From: Methylobacterium oryzihabitans
Lineage (GTDB): Bacteria; Pseudomonadota; Alphaproteobacteria; Rhizobiales; Beijerinckiaceae
Direction of reading: 5' to 3'
Length of the DNA stretch: 64,000 nucleotides
Assembly: GCF_004004555.2 (NCBI RefSeq)
Contig: NZ_SACP01000008.1
Coordinates: 150,370 to 214,369 of the forward strand
The notes below the pieces were generated by a model. That model saw nothing but the letters and a program-made list of their open reading frames with translations. It searched no databases and was not told where the DNA came from. Of this stretch, positions 18,998-28,968 are shown piece by piece. The position numbers and the translations under genes are program-made. The first letter of the stretch is position 1. Each line of letters begins with the position of its first letter.

Positions 18998-21028
18998 ATG
19001 AGGCTCGACAGCTACGTCCAGGGCGCGTGGTCGGTGCCGGGCGGCGACTGGCGCGCGATCCGCAGCGCCGTCACCGGCGAGGTGGTGGCCGAGGTCGCGG
19101 GCGGGACGCTCGCGATGGACGCGGTGCTCGACTACGCCCGGCGGGTCGGCGGGCCGGCCCTGCGGCGCCTGACCTTCCACCAGCGCGCCGACCTGCTCAA
19201 GCGCCTCGCCCAGCATCTCAACGCCCACCGCGAGGTGCTGTACCGGCTGTCCTTTGACACCGGCGCGACCCGGAGCGACCACCTCATCGACATCGACGGC
19301 GGCATCGGCACGCTGTTCGTCTTCGCCTCGAAGGCGAAGCGCGAGCTTCCCGACGCGACCTTCCTCCTCGACGGGCCGGTCGAGGCGCTGTCGAAGGGCG
19401 GCAGCTTCGTCGGGCGGCACATCCTGACCTCGCTGCACGGGGCGGCGATCCACATCAACGCCTACAACTTCCCGTGCTGGGGCCTGCTGGAGAAGCTGGC
19501 GCCGGCGATCCTGGCGGGCATGCCGGTGGTGACCAAGCCCGCGACGGTCACGGCCTACGTGGCGCACGCCCTGGTGCGGCTGATCGACGAATCCGGCCTG
19601 CTGCCGCCCGGGGCGCTGCAATGCGTGGTCGGCCCGACCGGCGACCTGTTCGACCACCTCACCGGGCAGGACGTGGTGTCGTTCACCGGCTCGGCCGCCA
19701 CCGCCGAGATGCTCCAGCGCCACCCGGTCGTCGCCCACGAGGCGGTGCGCTTCGTCGCCGAGCGCGACTCGCTCAACGCCGCGATCCTCGGGCCCGACGC
19801 CGCGCCCGGCACGCCGGAATTCGACCTGTTCGTCAAGGAGGTCGCCCGCGAGATGACGGTGAAGGCGGGGCAGAAATGCACCGCGATCCGCCGGGCGCTC
19901 GCCCCGCGGGCGCACCTGCCGGCGGTGATCGCGGTTTTGTCGCAGCGCCTCGCCGGGGTGACGGTCGGCGACCCGCGCCTCGACGGCGTGCGGATGGGCC
20001 CGGTGGTCGGGCTCGACCAGCGCCGCGACGTGCTCGCCCGGGTCGAAGCCCTGAAGACGGAAGCCGACCTCGTCTTCGGCGATCCCGACCGGGTGACGGT
20101 CGAGGGGGCGGATGCCCGCACCGGCGCCTTCCTGCCGCCGCTGCTGCTGCACTGCCCCGATCCGATCCGGGCCGAGCGGGTCCATTCCGTCGAGGCGTTC
20201 GGCCCGGTCTGCACCGTGATGCCCTACGCCGATCCCGACGAGGCGGTGGCGCTGGTGCGGCGCGGCGGCGGCAGCCTCGTCGCCTCGCTCTACAGCCACG
20301 ATCCGGAGGCGGCCTTCGCCCTGGCGCACGGGCTGGCGCCGTTCCACGGCCGGCTGCACCTGGTCGACCGCGACTGCGCCCGGGAGCAGACCGGCCACGG
20401 CTCGCCGCTGCCGCACATGGTGCATGGCGGCCCGGGCCGGGCCGGCGGCGGCGAGGAACTCGGGGGATTGCGGGCGATGCATCACGGGATGCAGCGCACC
20501 GCGCTCCAGGGCTCGCCGGCGATGATCGCCCGCCTGACCGGGGCCTGGACCAAGGGCGCGCCGGAGATCGTCGCCGACGCGCACCCGTTCCGCTGCCACT
20601 TCGAGGACCTGGAGATCGGCCGCAGCTTCCACTCCCGCGAGCGGGTGGTGACGCTGGAGGACGTCGAGCACTTCGCCCACTTCACCGGCGACACCTTCTA
20701 CGCCCACATGAGCGAGGAGGCGGTGCGCGGCCACCCGTTCTTCCCCGGCCGGGTCGCCCACGGCTACCTGCTCCTGTCCTTCGCCGCCGGCCTGTTCGTC
20801 GATCCCGATCCCGGCCCGGTCCTGGCGAATTACGGGCTCGATTCCCTGCGCTTCCTCAAGCCGTTGCAACCGGGCGAGGCGATCCGGGTGCGGCTCACCG
20901 CCAAGCAGAAGTCGCCGCGCAACGCCCAGTACGGCGAGGTGCGCTGGGACGTCGAGATCCAGACCGGGGGCGGCGAGACCGCCGCCACCTACGAGTTGCT
21001 GACCATGAACGCGATGCGGGGGAGTTGA
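18998..21028 (+). CDS. paaZ: Bifunctional oxepin-CoA hydrolase / 3-oxo-5,6-dehydrosuberyl-CoA semialdehyde dehydrogenase PaaZ
   Basis: This 676-residue fusion opens the oxepin ring and oxidises the resulting aldehyde. The N-terminal aldehyde dehydrogenase domain has Glu255 (VAERDS) and nucleophile Cys294 (GQKCTAIR). The C-terminal MaoC-like hydratase domain has the pair Asp565 and His570 in HFTGDTFYAHMSEEA. Both active sites look intact. GCAGGGAGG precedes the ATG at 18998. It diverges from paaX; paaK and paaFGHJ, needed to complete the pathway, are not in this window. Confidence 0.95.
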   Translation: MRLDSYVQGAWSVPGGDWRAIRSAVTGEVVAEVAGGTLAMDAVLDYARRVGGPALRRLTFHQRADLLKRLAQHLNAHREVLYRLSFDTGATRSDHLIDIDGGIGTLFVFASKAKRELPDATFLLDGPVEALSKGGSFVGRHILTSLHGAAIHINAYNFPCWGLLEKLAPAILAGMPVVTKPATVTAYVAHALVRLIDESGLLPPGALQCVVGPTGDLFDHLTGQDVVSFTGSAATAEMLQRHPVVAHEAVRFVAERDSLNAAILGPDAAPGTPEFDLFVKEVAREMTVKAGQKCTAIRRALAPRAHLPAVIAVLSQRLAGVTVGDPRLDGVRMGPVVGLDQRRDVLARVEALKTEADLVFGDPDRVTVEGADARTGAFLPPLLLHCPDPIRAERVHSVEAFGPVCTVMPYADPDEAVALVRRGGGSLVASLYSHDPEAAFALAHGLAPFHGRLHLVDRDCAREQTGHGSPLPHMVHGGPGRAGGGEELGGLRAMHHGMQRTALQGSPAMIARLTGAWTKGAPEIVADAHPFRCHFEDLEIGRSFHSRERVVTLEDVEHFAHFTGDTFYAHMSEEAVRGHPFFPGRVAHGYLLLSFAAGLFVDPDPGPVLANYGLDSLRFLKPLQPGEAIRVRLTAKQKSPRNAQYGEVRWDVEIQTGGGETAATYELLTMNAMRGS

Positions 21029-21040
21029 ACTCCCCGCCCC

Positions 21041-22012
21041 TCACGCGAACAGCCGCTCCTTCTCCAGCCCCTTGTAGAGGTCCGCGACCTGCTCGCCGTA
21101 GCCGTTGTAGATCCTCGTCGGGATGCGTTCGTCGGTGCCGAGCACCCGCTCGCTCGCCTGGCTCCAGCGCGGATGCGACACCGCCGGGTTCACGTTGGCC
21201 CAGAAGCCGTATTCCGACGCCTGCAACCCTTCCCAGAAGGTCTTGGGGCGCTCGGCGGTAAACGAGATCCGGTTGATCGACTTCACCGACTTGAAGCCGT
21301 ATTTCCACGGCACGGCGAGCCGCAGGGGCGCGCCGAACTGGTTGAGCAGCGGCTTGCCGTAGACGCCCGTGACCATGAAGGCGAGGTCGTTGTTGGCCTC
21401 GGCGAGCGTCAGCCCCTCGGTGTAGGGCCAGGGGTAGAACGGGCTGCGCTGGCCCGGTGCCATCGCCTTGTCGAGGAAGGTCTGCATCTGGATGTACTTC
21501 GCCCCCGAGGTCGGCCTGGCGAGCGCCACCAAGGCGGCGAGGGGGAAGCCGGTCCACGGCACGGTCATCGACCACGCCTCGACGCAGCGGTGGCGGTAGA
21601 GCCGCTCCTCCAGCGCCATCTTGCGCGCGAGATCCTCGAAGCCGATCTCGAACGGCTTCTCCACCAGCCCGTCGACCTTGATCGTCCAGGGCTGAGCCTT
21701 CAGCGCGTTCGAGGCCGGCGTGACGGTCTTGTTGGTCCCGTACTCGTAGAAGTTGTTGTAGTCCGCGCTCTCGCTCTCGGGCGTCAGCGGGCGCTCGATC
21801 GCGTAGGCGGCGTTGCGCTTGGCCGGGTAGAGGTCGGCGGTGCGGGTCGCCCCGGTCCCCTCCCCCGGCACCGCGGCGGCGGCGCCACCGGCGAGGGAGG
21901 CCGCGGCGAGGCCGGCCGCGCCGCCGAGCAGCGCCCGACGGTTCAGGAAGTGGGCTTCCGCCGTCGCGGCGGATTCCGGGATCTCCCAGCCGCGCTTGAC
22001 CTTGATCAGCAT
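21041..22012 (-). CDS. msrP: Protein-methionine-sulfoxide reductase catalytic subunit MsrP
   Basis: A 323-residue periplasmic molybdopterin enzyme that repairs oxidised methionines. A twin-arginine signal (NRRALLGGAAGLAAASLAGG, about residues 24-43) precedes the sulfite-oxidase fold. Cys143 in YRHRCVEAWSM is the molybdenum ligand, and the family segments NNFYEYGTNK and PLRLAVPWKYGFKS are present. It converges with paaZ. The usual haem-membrane partner gene msrQ is not adjacent. Confidence 0.95.
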   Translation of the reverse strand: MLIKVKRGWEIPESAATAEAHFLNRRALLGGAAGLAAASLAGGAAAAVPGEGTGATRTADLYPAKRNAAYAIERPLTPESESADYNNFYEYGTNKTVTPASNALKAQPWTIKVDGLVEKPFEIGFEDLARKMALEERLYRHRCVEAWSMTVPWTGFPLAALVALARPTSGAKYIQMQTFLDKAMAPGQRSPFYPWPYTEGLTLAEANNDLAFMVTGVYGKPLLNQFGAPLRLAVPWKYGFKSVKSINRISFTAERPKTFWEGLQASEYGFWANVNPAVSHPRWSQASERVLGTDERIPTRIYNGYGEQVADLYKGLEKERLFA

Positions 22013-22158
22013 CGTCGAACTCCTCGCCTTCCGCGCCGTCGTCTCCCGGTGATCTGGGAGGCCGGCGCCCGACCGCCATCCCCTTCGTTCGACGGGCCGG
22101 CGCGGCCGGTTACAGCGCCGGGCGCGACACAGCGCTCCACCCGTGCCATAGACGGACC

Positions 22159-22395
22159 ATGCCCGCGAAGAAGCCGAAGCACACCGCCTTCACGGTGGCG
22201 GTCTCCGCCATGGACGAGACCTCCGGCAGTCTCGTGCTGAAGGTCTACGTCGCGATGGCGCCCGACCCGAACGCCGCCCTCGACGCCGTGCGGGCGGTGG
22301 CGGCGCCGGACGCGGCGGCGGAACTCAGCGGCACGCTGTCCGACCGCCTCGCGTCCCGGCTGAAGCTGCGGGCGGGCGAGGTCCGGCCGATTTAG
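22159..22395 (+). CDS. Small hypothetical protein
   Basis: A 78-residue protein beginning MPAKKPKHTAFTVAVSAMDE. It is predicted soluble with a mixed alpha/beta pattern and an alanine/aspartate-rich middle. AGACGGA lies just before the ATG at 22159. It diverges from msrP (146 bases). A stem with a T run follows it. No family is recognised. Confidence 0.6.
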   Translation: MPAKKPKHTAFTVAVSAMDETSGSLVLKVYVAMAPDPNAALDAVRAVAAPDAAAELSGTLSDRLASRLKLRAGEVRPI

Positions 22396-22405
22396 GTCCG
22401 AACTG

Positions 22406-22437
22406 AATCCAAGAAATTGATTTTACGTTGGATTTTT
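22406..22437 (+). terminator. Weak rho-independent terminator
   Basis: AATCCAA at 22406-22412 pairs with TTGGATT at 22428-22434, followed by TTT. The stem is only 7 bp with a 15-base loop, but it is AT-rich in a GC-rich setting and lies 11 bases after the small gene at 22159-22395. Confidence 0.35.
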
Positions 22438-22449
22438 GGAGCGCAGGAT

Positions 22450-22473
22450 CCCCTCTCCCACTCGGGAGAGGGG
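22450..22473. repeat. Short REP-like palindrome (family R5)
   Basis: CCCCTCTCCC at 22450-22459 pairs perfectly with 22464-22473 around ACTC. The same 24-base hairpin occurs at 50301-50324 and, inverted, at 50174-50197, with shared flanking GGATC. It lies between the convergent small gene and the acyl-CoA ligase gene; nothing else is evident in 22438-22580. Confidence 0.75.
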
Positions 22474-22580
22474 AGTCGCGCCAAAGCAAAGGCCGCCTTC
22501 GACGAGTACAACGGGCGCAGACGACCGCCACCCCGCTCCATCCACAAGGGACGGCCAAGCCGGTGAGCAACTGAGACGGC

Positions 22581-24272
22581 TCACGCCCCCCGCAATTCGC
22601 GCCGCAGCACCTTGCCGACATTGGTCTTCGGCAGGCTGTCGTGGAAGACGACGCGGCGGGGCACCTTGTAGCCGGTCAGGCCCTCGCGGGCATGGGCCCG
22701 CAGGGCCTCGGCGGTGAGGTCGGGGTCGCGGCGCACCACGTGGGCGACCACGACCTCGCCGGTCTCCGGGCTCGGCTCGCCGACCACCGCCACCTCGAGC
22801 ACGCCCGGATGGGCGGCGAGCACGTCCTCGACCTCGTTCGGGTAGACGTTGAAGCCCGAGACCAGGATCATGTCCTTCATCCGGTCGACGATGCGGACCT
22901 GCCCGTCGCGCTGGATCACCGCGACGTCGCCGGTGCGGAAGAAGCCGTCCGGCGTCATCGCGGCGGCGGTCTCCCCCGGCCGGCTCCAGTACCCGGCCAT
23001 CACCTGCGGGCCGCGCACGCACAGTTCGCCCGGCTCCCCGTCCCCCGCGGCGGCGCCGTCGGCCCGGCGGACGCTCACCTCGGTCGAGGACAGCGGATAG
23101 CCGATGGTGCCCGACCATTCGGGCAGGTCGCGCCGGTTGACCGTGACCACGGGCGAGGTCTCGGACAGGCCGTAGCCCTCGATGATGGTGCGGCCGGTCC
23201 GCTCCTTCCAGCGTTTCGCCACCGCCGCCTGCACCGCCATGCCGCCGGCGATGACGTAGTCGAGGTCGCGCCACTGGATCCGGTCGAAATCCGGATGGGT
23301 CATCAGGGCGTTGAACAGGGTGTTGACCCCCGACAGCAGGGTGAAGCGGTTGCCGCGCAGGGTCTTGACGAAGCCCGCGATGTCGCGCGGGTTGGGGATC
23401 AGCAGGCAGCAGGCGCCGACCCGCATCATGTAGAAGAAGCAGCAGGTCAGCCCGAAGATGTGGTAGAACGGCAGGGCCGCCACCATCACCCGGCCCGGCG
23501 CCTGCCGCTCGGGCAGGGCGAACCACGCCCGGCACTGCTCGACATTGGCCGCGACGTTGCGGTGGGTCAGCATCGCGCCCTTGGCGATTCCGGTGGTGCC
23601 GCCGGTATATTGCAGGAAGGCGAGGTCGTCGGGCGAGACCGCGACCGGGCGAAAGCCGGATTTCGCGCCCGCGGCCAGGACCGCCGGATAGGCGATGCGG
23701 CGCTCCGCCGGCAGGCTGTAGGGCGGCACCGCGCGCTTGACGTGGCGCGCCGCCAGCGTCACCAGGCCCCCGCGCAGGCCGAGCCCGTCGCCGGCGCCGG
23801 CCACCACCACCCGCTCCAGCGCCGGCAGGTCGGGCAGGGCCTGCGCCACCGTGGCGGCGAAGTTCTCCAGGGCGAACAGGATCCGGGCGCCGGCATCGGC
23901 GAGCTGGTGGGTGAGTTCGCGCGCCGTGTAGAGCGGGTTGACGTTGACCACCGTCGCGCCGGCGATGAGCGCCCCGAACAGCACCGCGCCGTAGGCCGGC
24001 ACGTTTGGCATCATCACGGCGACGCGGTCGCCGCGGCCGATGCCCTGCGCCTGGAGCCAGCCGGCGACCGCCTCGGCGTCGCGCTTGAGCCCGGCGAAGG
24101 TGACGGTGCCGCCGAAGCAGCGCAGGGCCGGCCAGTCGGCATAGCGGCGCGTGCAGTCGGCGAACAGGTCGGCCAGGGTGCCGACCCGGGACGGATCGAT
24201 CTCGGCCGGCACGTCGGCGGGATAGGCGGCGAGCCACGGGCGCGCGGCCGGCGCCAGCACGGAATCGACCAT
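22581..24272 (-). CDS. Long-chain fatty acid-CoA ligase (FadD-like)
   Basis: A 563-residue adenylate-forming ligase that activates carboxylic acids as CoA thioesters. The P-loop YTGGTTGIAKGAMLTHRN near residue 215, the GYGLSETSPV motif, the hinge FFRTGDVAVIQRDGQVRIVDRMKD region and the C-terminal KTNVGKVLRREL lysine are visible. It most resembles FadD-type long-chain ligases. A phenylacetate ligase (PaaK) role is unlikely because PaaK proteins are shorter and differ in sequence. Confidence 0.9.
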   Translation of the reverse strand: MVDSVLAPAARPWLAAYPADVPAEIDPSRVGTLADLFADCTRRYADWPALRCFGGTVTFAGLKRDAEAVAGWLQAQGIGRGDRVAVMMPNVPAYGAVLFGALIAGATVVNVNPLYTARELTHQLADAGARILFALENFAATVAQALPDLPALERVVVAGAGDGLGLRGGLVTLAARHVKRAVPPYSLPAERRIAYPAVLAAGAKSGFRPVAVSPDDLAFLQYTGGTTGIAKGAMLTHRNVAANVEQCRAWFALPERQAPGRVMVAALPFYHIFGLTCCFFYMMRVGACCLLIPNPRDIAGFVKTLRGNRFTLLSGVNTLFNALMTHPDFDRIQWRDLDYVIAGGMAVQAAVAKRWKERTGRTIIEGYGLSETSPVVTVNRRDLPEWSGTIGYPLSSTEVSVRRADGAAAGDGEPGELCVRGPQVMAGYWSRPGETAAAMTPDGFFRTGDVAVIQRDGQVRIVDRMKDMILVSGFNVYPNEVEDVLAAHPGVLEVAVVGEPSPETGEVVVAHVVRRDPDLTAEALRAHAREGLTGYKVPRRVVFHDSLPKTNVGKVLRRELRGA

Positions 24273-24312
24273 TCACTCCTCCCGCGGGGCCGTTGGTCGG
24301 CCGCCTTTCCCG

Positions 24313-24415
24313 AGCAGGTTTCGCAAAAGTGGCTGCCGCTTTTGCGAGGAAAACCTGCGACACAACAGAAACCGAAGCGGACGAAGCGTTGGCCTGCCAA
24401 CGCAAGTCTGCTGAG
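24313..24415. repeat. Dispersed ~103-bp repeat (family R4), copy 1
   Basis: It carries the block CGGACGAAGCGTTGGCCTGC and an internal hairpin around GCAAAAGTGG. An inverted copy lies at 52913-53016, alike over almost the whole length. It sits between the acyl-CoA ligase and the DUF-less membrane-protein gene, directly against the latter's stop codon. Confidence 0.8.
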
Positions 24416-24418
24416 GCG

Positions 24419-25108
24419 TTAGCGGCTCCGCACGACGGTTTCAACGCGACGGCGTCCGGGCAGGAGAGCCAGCGCGCCGTGCGGCAGGAAGGCCGCCGCG
24501 ACGAGGCCCGCGACCAGCGCGGTGGCGGCCGGATCGAGCGCCCGGCGCGGCCAGGGGTCGAGGCCGAGGGAGCGGGCGGCGGCGAGCGCGGCGAGCGCCC
24601 ACCACAGGGCGGAAAAACGCGCGAGCGCGAGGCCGAGCCCGCGCAGGCGATGCCCCTTCCCCGGCCACGCCCCGCCGGCGGCGAGCGCCGCGAGGCCGAG
24701 GATCCCGGCGAACAGGAAGGCCGCCGCGAGGGCGCCGAGGGCGTGGGCCGCCGGCAGCGGCTGGCCGGTCATAAACGCGAAGCTTCCGACCGCGAAGCCG
24801 GACCGCGCCAGCAGGCCGCCATAGGTCGGGTAGAGGACGAGGGCGGCGAGCAGCCCGGCGCCGGCGAGCCCGGCGGCGAGCCGGCGCGGCCACCCCGTCG
24901 GCGCGCATCCCGCCACGACGGCGACCCGCGCGACGCCGTAGACCAGCGCCAGGGCGGCCAGGGGGAACAGGTCGAGGAAGAAGCCGTAGAACCACGCGCC
25001 GAGGCCGAGGGCCTCGGCCTGCGCCCGATCGAAGCCCGACGCGGCCAGCGCTGCGACGGCGGCGAGCGCGGCGGCGAGGGGCGCCGCCGCGGAGAGCAGC
25101 CGGCTCAC
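24419..25108 (-). CDS. Polytopic membrane protein of unknown function
   Basis: A 229-residue protein with about six hydrophobic helices, including [40 protein letters not shown] and [20 protein letters not shown]. No family is recognised. The GTG start at 25106-25108 overlaps the pepA stop (GTGA), so it is translationally coupled to pepA. Its stop abuts repeat copy R4. Confidence 0.7.
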   Translation of the reverse strand: MSRLLSAAAPLAAALAAVAALAASGFDRAQAEALGLGAWFYGFFLDLFPLAALALVYGVARVAVVAGCAPTGWPRRLAAGLAGAGLLAALVLYPTYGGLLARSGFAVGSFAFMTGQPLPAAHALGALAAAFLFAGILGLAALAAGGAWPGKGHRLRGLGLALARFSALWWALAALAAARSLGLDPWPRRALDPAATALVAGLVAAAFLPHGALALLPGRRRVETVVRSR

Positions 25109-26613
25109 GCCTCGTAGTGGTCGCGCACCAGCCGGTCGAGCAGGCGCACGCCCCAGCCCGAGCCCCACGAGCGGTTGATCTCGCTCGACGGCGCGCTCAT
25201 GCCGGTGCCGGCGATGTCGAGATGCGCCCACGGCACGTCGTTGACGAAGCGCTTGAGGAACTGCGCCGCCGTCGCCGAGCCGCCGTGGCGGCCGCCGGAA
25301 TTCTTCATGTCGGCGAACTTCGAGTCGATCAGCTTGTCGAAGCCCGGGGCGAGCGGCATCCGCCACACCTTCTCGCCGGTCGCCTCGCCGGCGGCGATCA
25401 GCCGGCCGGCGAGCTCGTCGCTGGTGCTGAACAGGCCGGCATATTCCTGCCCGAGCGCCACCAGGATCGCCCCCGTCAGGGTGGCGAGGTCGACCATGAA
25501 GCGCGGCTTGTACTCCTGCTGGATGTGCCAGAGCACGTCCGCGAGGACGAGCCGCCCCTCGGCGTCGGTGTTGATGATCTCGATGGTCTGGCCCGACATC
25601 GAGGTGACGATGTCGCCCGGCCGCTGCGCCTTGCCGTCGGGCATGTTCTCGACGAGGCCGATGGCGCCGATGGCGTTGACCTTCGCCTTGCGGGCGGCGA
25701 GCGCGTGCATCAGCCCGGTGACGCAGGCGGCCCCGGCCATGTCGCCCTTCATGTCCTCCATGCCGCCGCTCCCCTTGATGGAGATGCCGCCGGAATCGAA
25801 GCACACGCCCTTGCCGACGAACGCGACCGGGGCCTCGCCCTCGTTGCCGCCGTTCCACCGCATGACGACGACGCGGGCCTCCTTGGCCGAGCCCTGCGCC
25901 ACGGCGAGGAGCGCCCGCATGCCGAGCTTCCTCATCGCCTTCTCGTCGAGCACCTCGACGGCGACGCCGACCTTCTCCAGCGCCTCGGTCCGGCGGGCGA
26001 ACTCCTCCGGGTCGAGGACGTTCGGCGGCTCGTTGACCAGCTCGCGGGCCATGATGACGCCGTCGGCCACCGCGTCGGCGGCGCGGGCGGCCTTCTTCAT
26101 CGCGCCGCTCTCCGGCGCGAGCAGGGTGAGGCGGGCCGCCCCGGTCTCGTCGCCGTCGCCGGCCTTGCGGCTCTTGTAGCGGTCGAACTTGTAGGCGCGC
26201 AGCCGCGCCCCGAGGGCGAAGGCGGCGACGTCGTCGGCCGACGGGGTGGAGCCCGGCCAGTCGAGCACGACCTGGGCGCGGCGCCCGCCGAGGCGGCCCG
26301 CCGTGGCGCCGCCGAGCATCGTCCAGTCGAGCCCGGCCCGGTCCTTGTCGGAACCGAGGCCGACGACGATCAGCCGGTCGGCGGCGAGCCCGGACGGCGC
26401 CACCACCGTCAGGGCGCCGTGGAGCTTGCCCTTGAACCGCTCCGCCGCCGCCGCGCGGGCCACGAGGTCGGCCGCACCCGCCCCGGCGATCTCGGCGGCG
26501 CGGGGCGAGAGCGCGAGGTCGTCGCCGACGAAGAGAACGAGGTCCCCGCCCTGGGCCGAGGCCGCGCCCGCCGATCCGAGGGTCTCGAACTCGATGCTGA
26601 TGCCGTCCGCCAT
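25105..26613 (-). CDS. pepA: Leucyl aminopeptidase (PepA, M17 family)
   Basis: This 502-residue dimetal cytosolic aminopeptidase has the M17 motifs [29 protein letters not shown] and the signature [12 protein letters not shown]. The ATG at 26611-26613 ([13 protein letters not shown]) yields normal family length; the open frame upstream runs into repeat DNA. It is the first gene of a two-gene unit with the membrane protein. Confidence 0.96.
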   Translation of the reverse strand: MADGISIEFETLGSAGAASAQGGDLVLFVGDDLALSPRAAEIAGAGAADLVARAAAAERFKGKLHGALTVVAPSGLAADRLIVVGLGSDKDRAGLDWTMLGGATAGRLGGRRAQVVLDWPGSTPSADDVAAFALGARLRAYKFDRYKSRKAGDGDETGAARLTLLAPESGAMKKAARAADAVADGVIMARELVNEPPNVLDPEEFARRTEALEKVGVAVEVLDEKAMRKLGMRALLAVAQGSAKEARVVVMRWNGGNEGEAPVAFVGKGVCFDSGGISIKGSGGMEDMKGDMAGAACVTGLMHALAARKAKVNAIGAIGLVENMPDGKAQRPGDIVTSMSGQTIEIINTDAEGRLVLADVLWHIQQEYKPRFMVDLATLTGAILVALGQEYAGLFSTSDELAGRLIAAGEATGEKVWRMPLAPGFDKLIDSKFADMKNSGGRHGGSATAAQFLKRFVNDVPWAHLDIAGTGMSAPSSEINRSWGSGWGVRLLDRLVRDHYEA

Positions 26614-26730
26614 GGCGTTGCCGTCGTCCCGTCTCGGTTGTTGGCGGGAGGCCGTCCCGCCGCTTGGCTCCTGTGTAGAGCGGGCCGCCGGCAGAACGCA
26701 ACGCGGCGCCAGAGCCGGTCTCCGGCGGCC

Positions 26731-26900
26731 GCTCGACGGGCGATGCCCTGTGCCGGGCGCGAAGAGCGCCCCGCGGAGCGGGTTCGAGGGGGCGAACGTC
26801 CCCTGGAACGCGCAAGCGGAGCGAGAGCCAAGTGATCGGATGCGAACGCCGGCGCCTGAGGCCAAGCACGGAACAAGGCCATCGCTCTGAAGCGATGGCC
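26731..26900. repeat. Dispersed ~205-bp element (family R1), copy 1 (shorter, diverged)
   Basis: It contains the core GAAGAGCGCCCCGCGGAGCG, an internal GGCGCCTGAGGCC block, and a perfect terminal hairpin GGCCATCGCT (26877-26886) with AGCGATGGCC (26891-26900). Related copies are at 45139-45345 and, inverted, at 58136-58344. It lies in the 347-base divergent gap between pepA and lgt (26614-26960), which holds no gene. Confidence 0.8.
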
Positions 26901-26960
26901 CTGCATGCGGCGGCGACCAGGGTTGACGGCCGCCGGCCGCGGGTTCACCTCTGCCCGGCG

Positions 26961-27857
26961 ATGCCCCCGCTCCTCGCCCTCCCCTTTCCGGCCATCGACC
27001 CCGTCGCGATCGCGCTCGGGCCGGTGCAGATCAAGTGGTACGCCCTCGCCTACATCGTCGGGCTGATCGGCGGCTGGTTCTACGCCCGGCGGCTCATCGC
27101 CCGGCCGGGGCTGTGGGGGGCGGTGCGCCGGCCGGGCGCGGCGGAGATCGACGACCTCATCGTCTGGGTGGCGCTCGGCGTCGTGCTCGGCGGGCGCATC
27201 GGCTACGTCCTGTTCTACAATCTCGGCGCCTATCTCTCGAACCCGGCCGAGATCCTGGCGATCTGGCGCGGCGGCATGTCGTTCCACGGCGGCTTCCTCG
27301 GCGCGATCCTCGCCCTGGTGCTGTTCGCCCGCTCCCGCGGCCTGAACGCCTACGCGATGCTCGACCTCGCCGCGGTGGTGGTGCCGATCGGGCTGTTCTT
27401 CGGCCGCATCGCCAACTTCGTGAACGGCGAATTGTGGGGCCGCCCGGCGCCGGACTTCGCCTACGCGATCGTGTTTCCCAACGGCGGCCCGGTGCCCCGC
27501 CACCCGAGCCAGCTCTACGAGGCCGCGACCGAGGGGCTGCTGCTGTTCCTCGTCATGGCCGTCGCGGTTCACCGGTTCGGCTTCCGGCGTCCCGGGCTGC
27601 TCGGCGGCCTGTTCGTCATCGGCTACGCCATCGCCCGCACCGCCTGCGAGTTCTTCCGCGAGCCGGATCCCCAGCTCGGCTTCCTGTTCGGGCGCGAGGT
27701 CGGGGCGCTCGGCGGCGGCATCACCATGGGCATGCTGCTCTGCGTGCCGATGCTCGTCGTCGGCGTGGTCTTCGTCGTGCGCGCCGTCACCGGCGCCACC
27801 CGGCCGCGGCCGCGCCTGGAGGCGGACGAGCCGGAGGCCGAGGCGCGCTCGGCGTGA
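26961..27857 (+). CDS. lgt: Prolipoprotein diacylglyceryl transferase
   Basis: This 298-residue inner-membrane enzyme transfers diacylglycerol to the lipobox cysteine of prolipoproteins. The Lgt signature [14 protein letters not shown] (near residue 150), the FHGGFLGAI motif and HPSQLYEA are present among about seven membrane segments. The ATG at 26961 starts the conserved [20 protein letters not shown] region; the in-frame ATG at 26832 lies inside the R1 repeat. Its stop overlaps the next gene. Confidence 0.96.
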   Translation: MPPLLALPFPAIDPVAIALGPVQIKWYALAYIVGLIGGWFYARRLIARPGLWGAVRRPGAAEIDDLIVWVALGVVLGGRIGYVLFYNLGAYLSNPAEILAIWRGGMSFHGGFLGAILALVLFARSRGLNAYAMLDLAAVVVPIGLFFGRIANFVNGELWGRPAPDFAYAIVFPNGGPVPRHPSQLYEAATEGLLLFLVMAVAVHRFGFRRPGLLGGLFVIGYAIARTACEFFREPDPQLGFLFGREVGALGGGITMGMLLCVPMLVVGVVFVVRAVTGATRPRPRLEADEPEAEARSA

Positions 27858-28951
27858 GCGCGACGCCCCTCCTGGCCGAGTTGCGCGAGCGGATCGCGCA
27901 GGACGGCCCGATCACCGTCGAGCGCTACATGGCCCTGTGCCTCGGCCATCCGCTCCACGGCTACTACCGCACCCGCGATCCCCTCGGGGCGGCGGGCGAC
28001 TTCGTCACCGCCCCGGAGATCAGCCAGATCTTCGGCGAGCTCCTCGGCCTGTGGACCGCCCAGGTCTGGCACGATCTCGGCCGCCCCTCCCGCCTCGTCC
28101 TCGCCGAACTCGGCCCCGGCCGCGGCACGCTGATGGCCGACGCGATGCGCGCCATCCGGGCCGCCCTGCCCGATTGCGCCGGCGCCCTCGACCTGCACCT
28201 CGTCGAGACGAGCCCGGTGCTGCGCGCGGCCCAGGCGCGCAGCCTCGCCGGCACCCCGGCGCAGTGGCACGACGAGGCCGGCACGCTGCCCACGGGCCCG
28301 GCGGTGATCCTCGCCAACGAGTTCTTCGACGCCCTGCCGGTGCGCCAGTACCAGCGCACGGCGCAGGGCTGGTGCGAGCGCCTCGTCGGCCTCGGGCCGG
28401 ACGGCGCGGCCCTCGCCTTCGGGCTGAGCCCCGAGCCGAGCCGCGAGATCGCGGTCGAGGGTCGGCCCGGCGCCGTGCTCACCGTGCCCTCGGCCGGGCT
28501 CGCGGTGGTGCGCGACCTCGCCGCGCGGCTGGTGCGCGACGGCGGCGCGCTGCTCGCCATCGATTACGGCGAGGCCCGGCCCGGCCTCACCGACACCCTC
28601 CAGGCGGTGTCGCGTCACCGCTTCGCCGACCCGCTGGCGGCGCCCGGCGAGAGCGACCTGACGGTGCAGGTCGATTTCGGCGCCCTGGCGCGTGCCGCCG
28701 GCACCCTCGGGGCGGCCGCCCACGGGCCGGTGAGCCAGCGCGACTTCCTCCTGGCCTTGGGCCTCGCCCCGCGGGTCGAGCGGCTGACCGCCCGGGCCGC
28801 CCCCGACCGGGCCGCGGCGGTGCGGGCGGGCGCGGAGCGCCTGATCGACGCCCAGCCCCGCGGCATGGGCAGCCTGTTCAAGGTGCTGGGGCTCGCCGGC
28901 CCCGGCCAGCCGCCGCTGCCGGGCCTGCCGCCGGCCACTCTTCCCGCCTGA
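27854..28951 (+). CDS. SAM-dependent methyltransferase of the MidA/NDUFAF7 family
   Basis: A 365-residue class I methyltransferase. The family motifs GDFVTAPEISQIFGELLGLW, ELGPGRGTLMADAMRA (SAM site) and LANEFFDALPVRQYQ are clear. Mitochondrial NDUFAF7 methylates an arginine of a complex I subunit; a similar role in bacteria is inference. The GTG at 27854 overlaps the lgt stop (GTGA). lgt-midA-pgeF is a conserved order in Hyphomicrobiales. Confidence 0.93.
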   Translation: MSATPLLAELRERIAQDGPITVERYMALCLGHPLHGYYRTRDPLGAAGDFVTAPEISQIFGELLGLWTAQVWHDLGRPSRLVLAELGPGRGTLMADAMRAIRAALPDCAGALDLHLVETSPVLRAAQARSLAGTPAQWHDEAGTLPTGPAVILANEFFDALPVRQYQRTAQGWCERLVGLGPDGAALAFGLSPEPSREIAVEGRPGAVLTVPSAGLAVVRDLAARLVRDGGALLAIDYGEARPGLTDTLQAVSRHRFADPLAAPGESDLTVQVDFGALARAAGTLGAAAHGPVSQRDFLLALGLAPRVERLTARAAPDRAAAVRAGAERLIDAQPRGMGSLFKVLGLAGPGQPPLPGLPPATLPA

Positions 28952-28968
28952 TCCCCGCCGGACCCGCC

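Noticed and set aside
24419..26869. An 816-codon open frame spanning the membrane protein and pepA region
   Set aside because: Its upper part is an arginine/glycine-rich shadow of pepA; pepA has complete M17 motifs in another frame, so only the part after 25108 is real.
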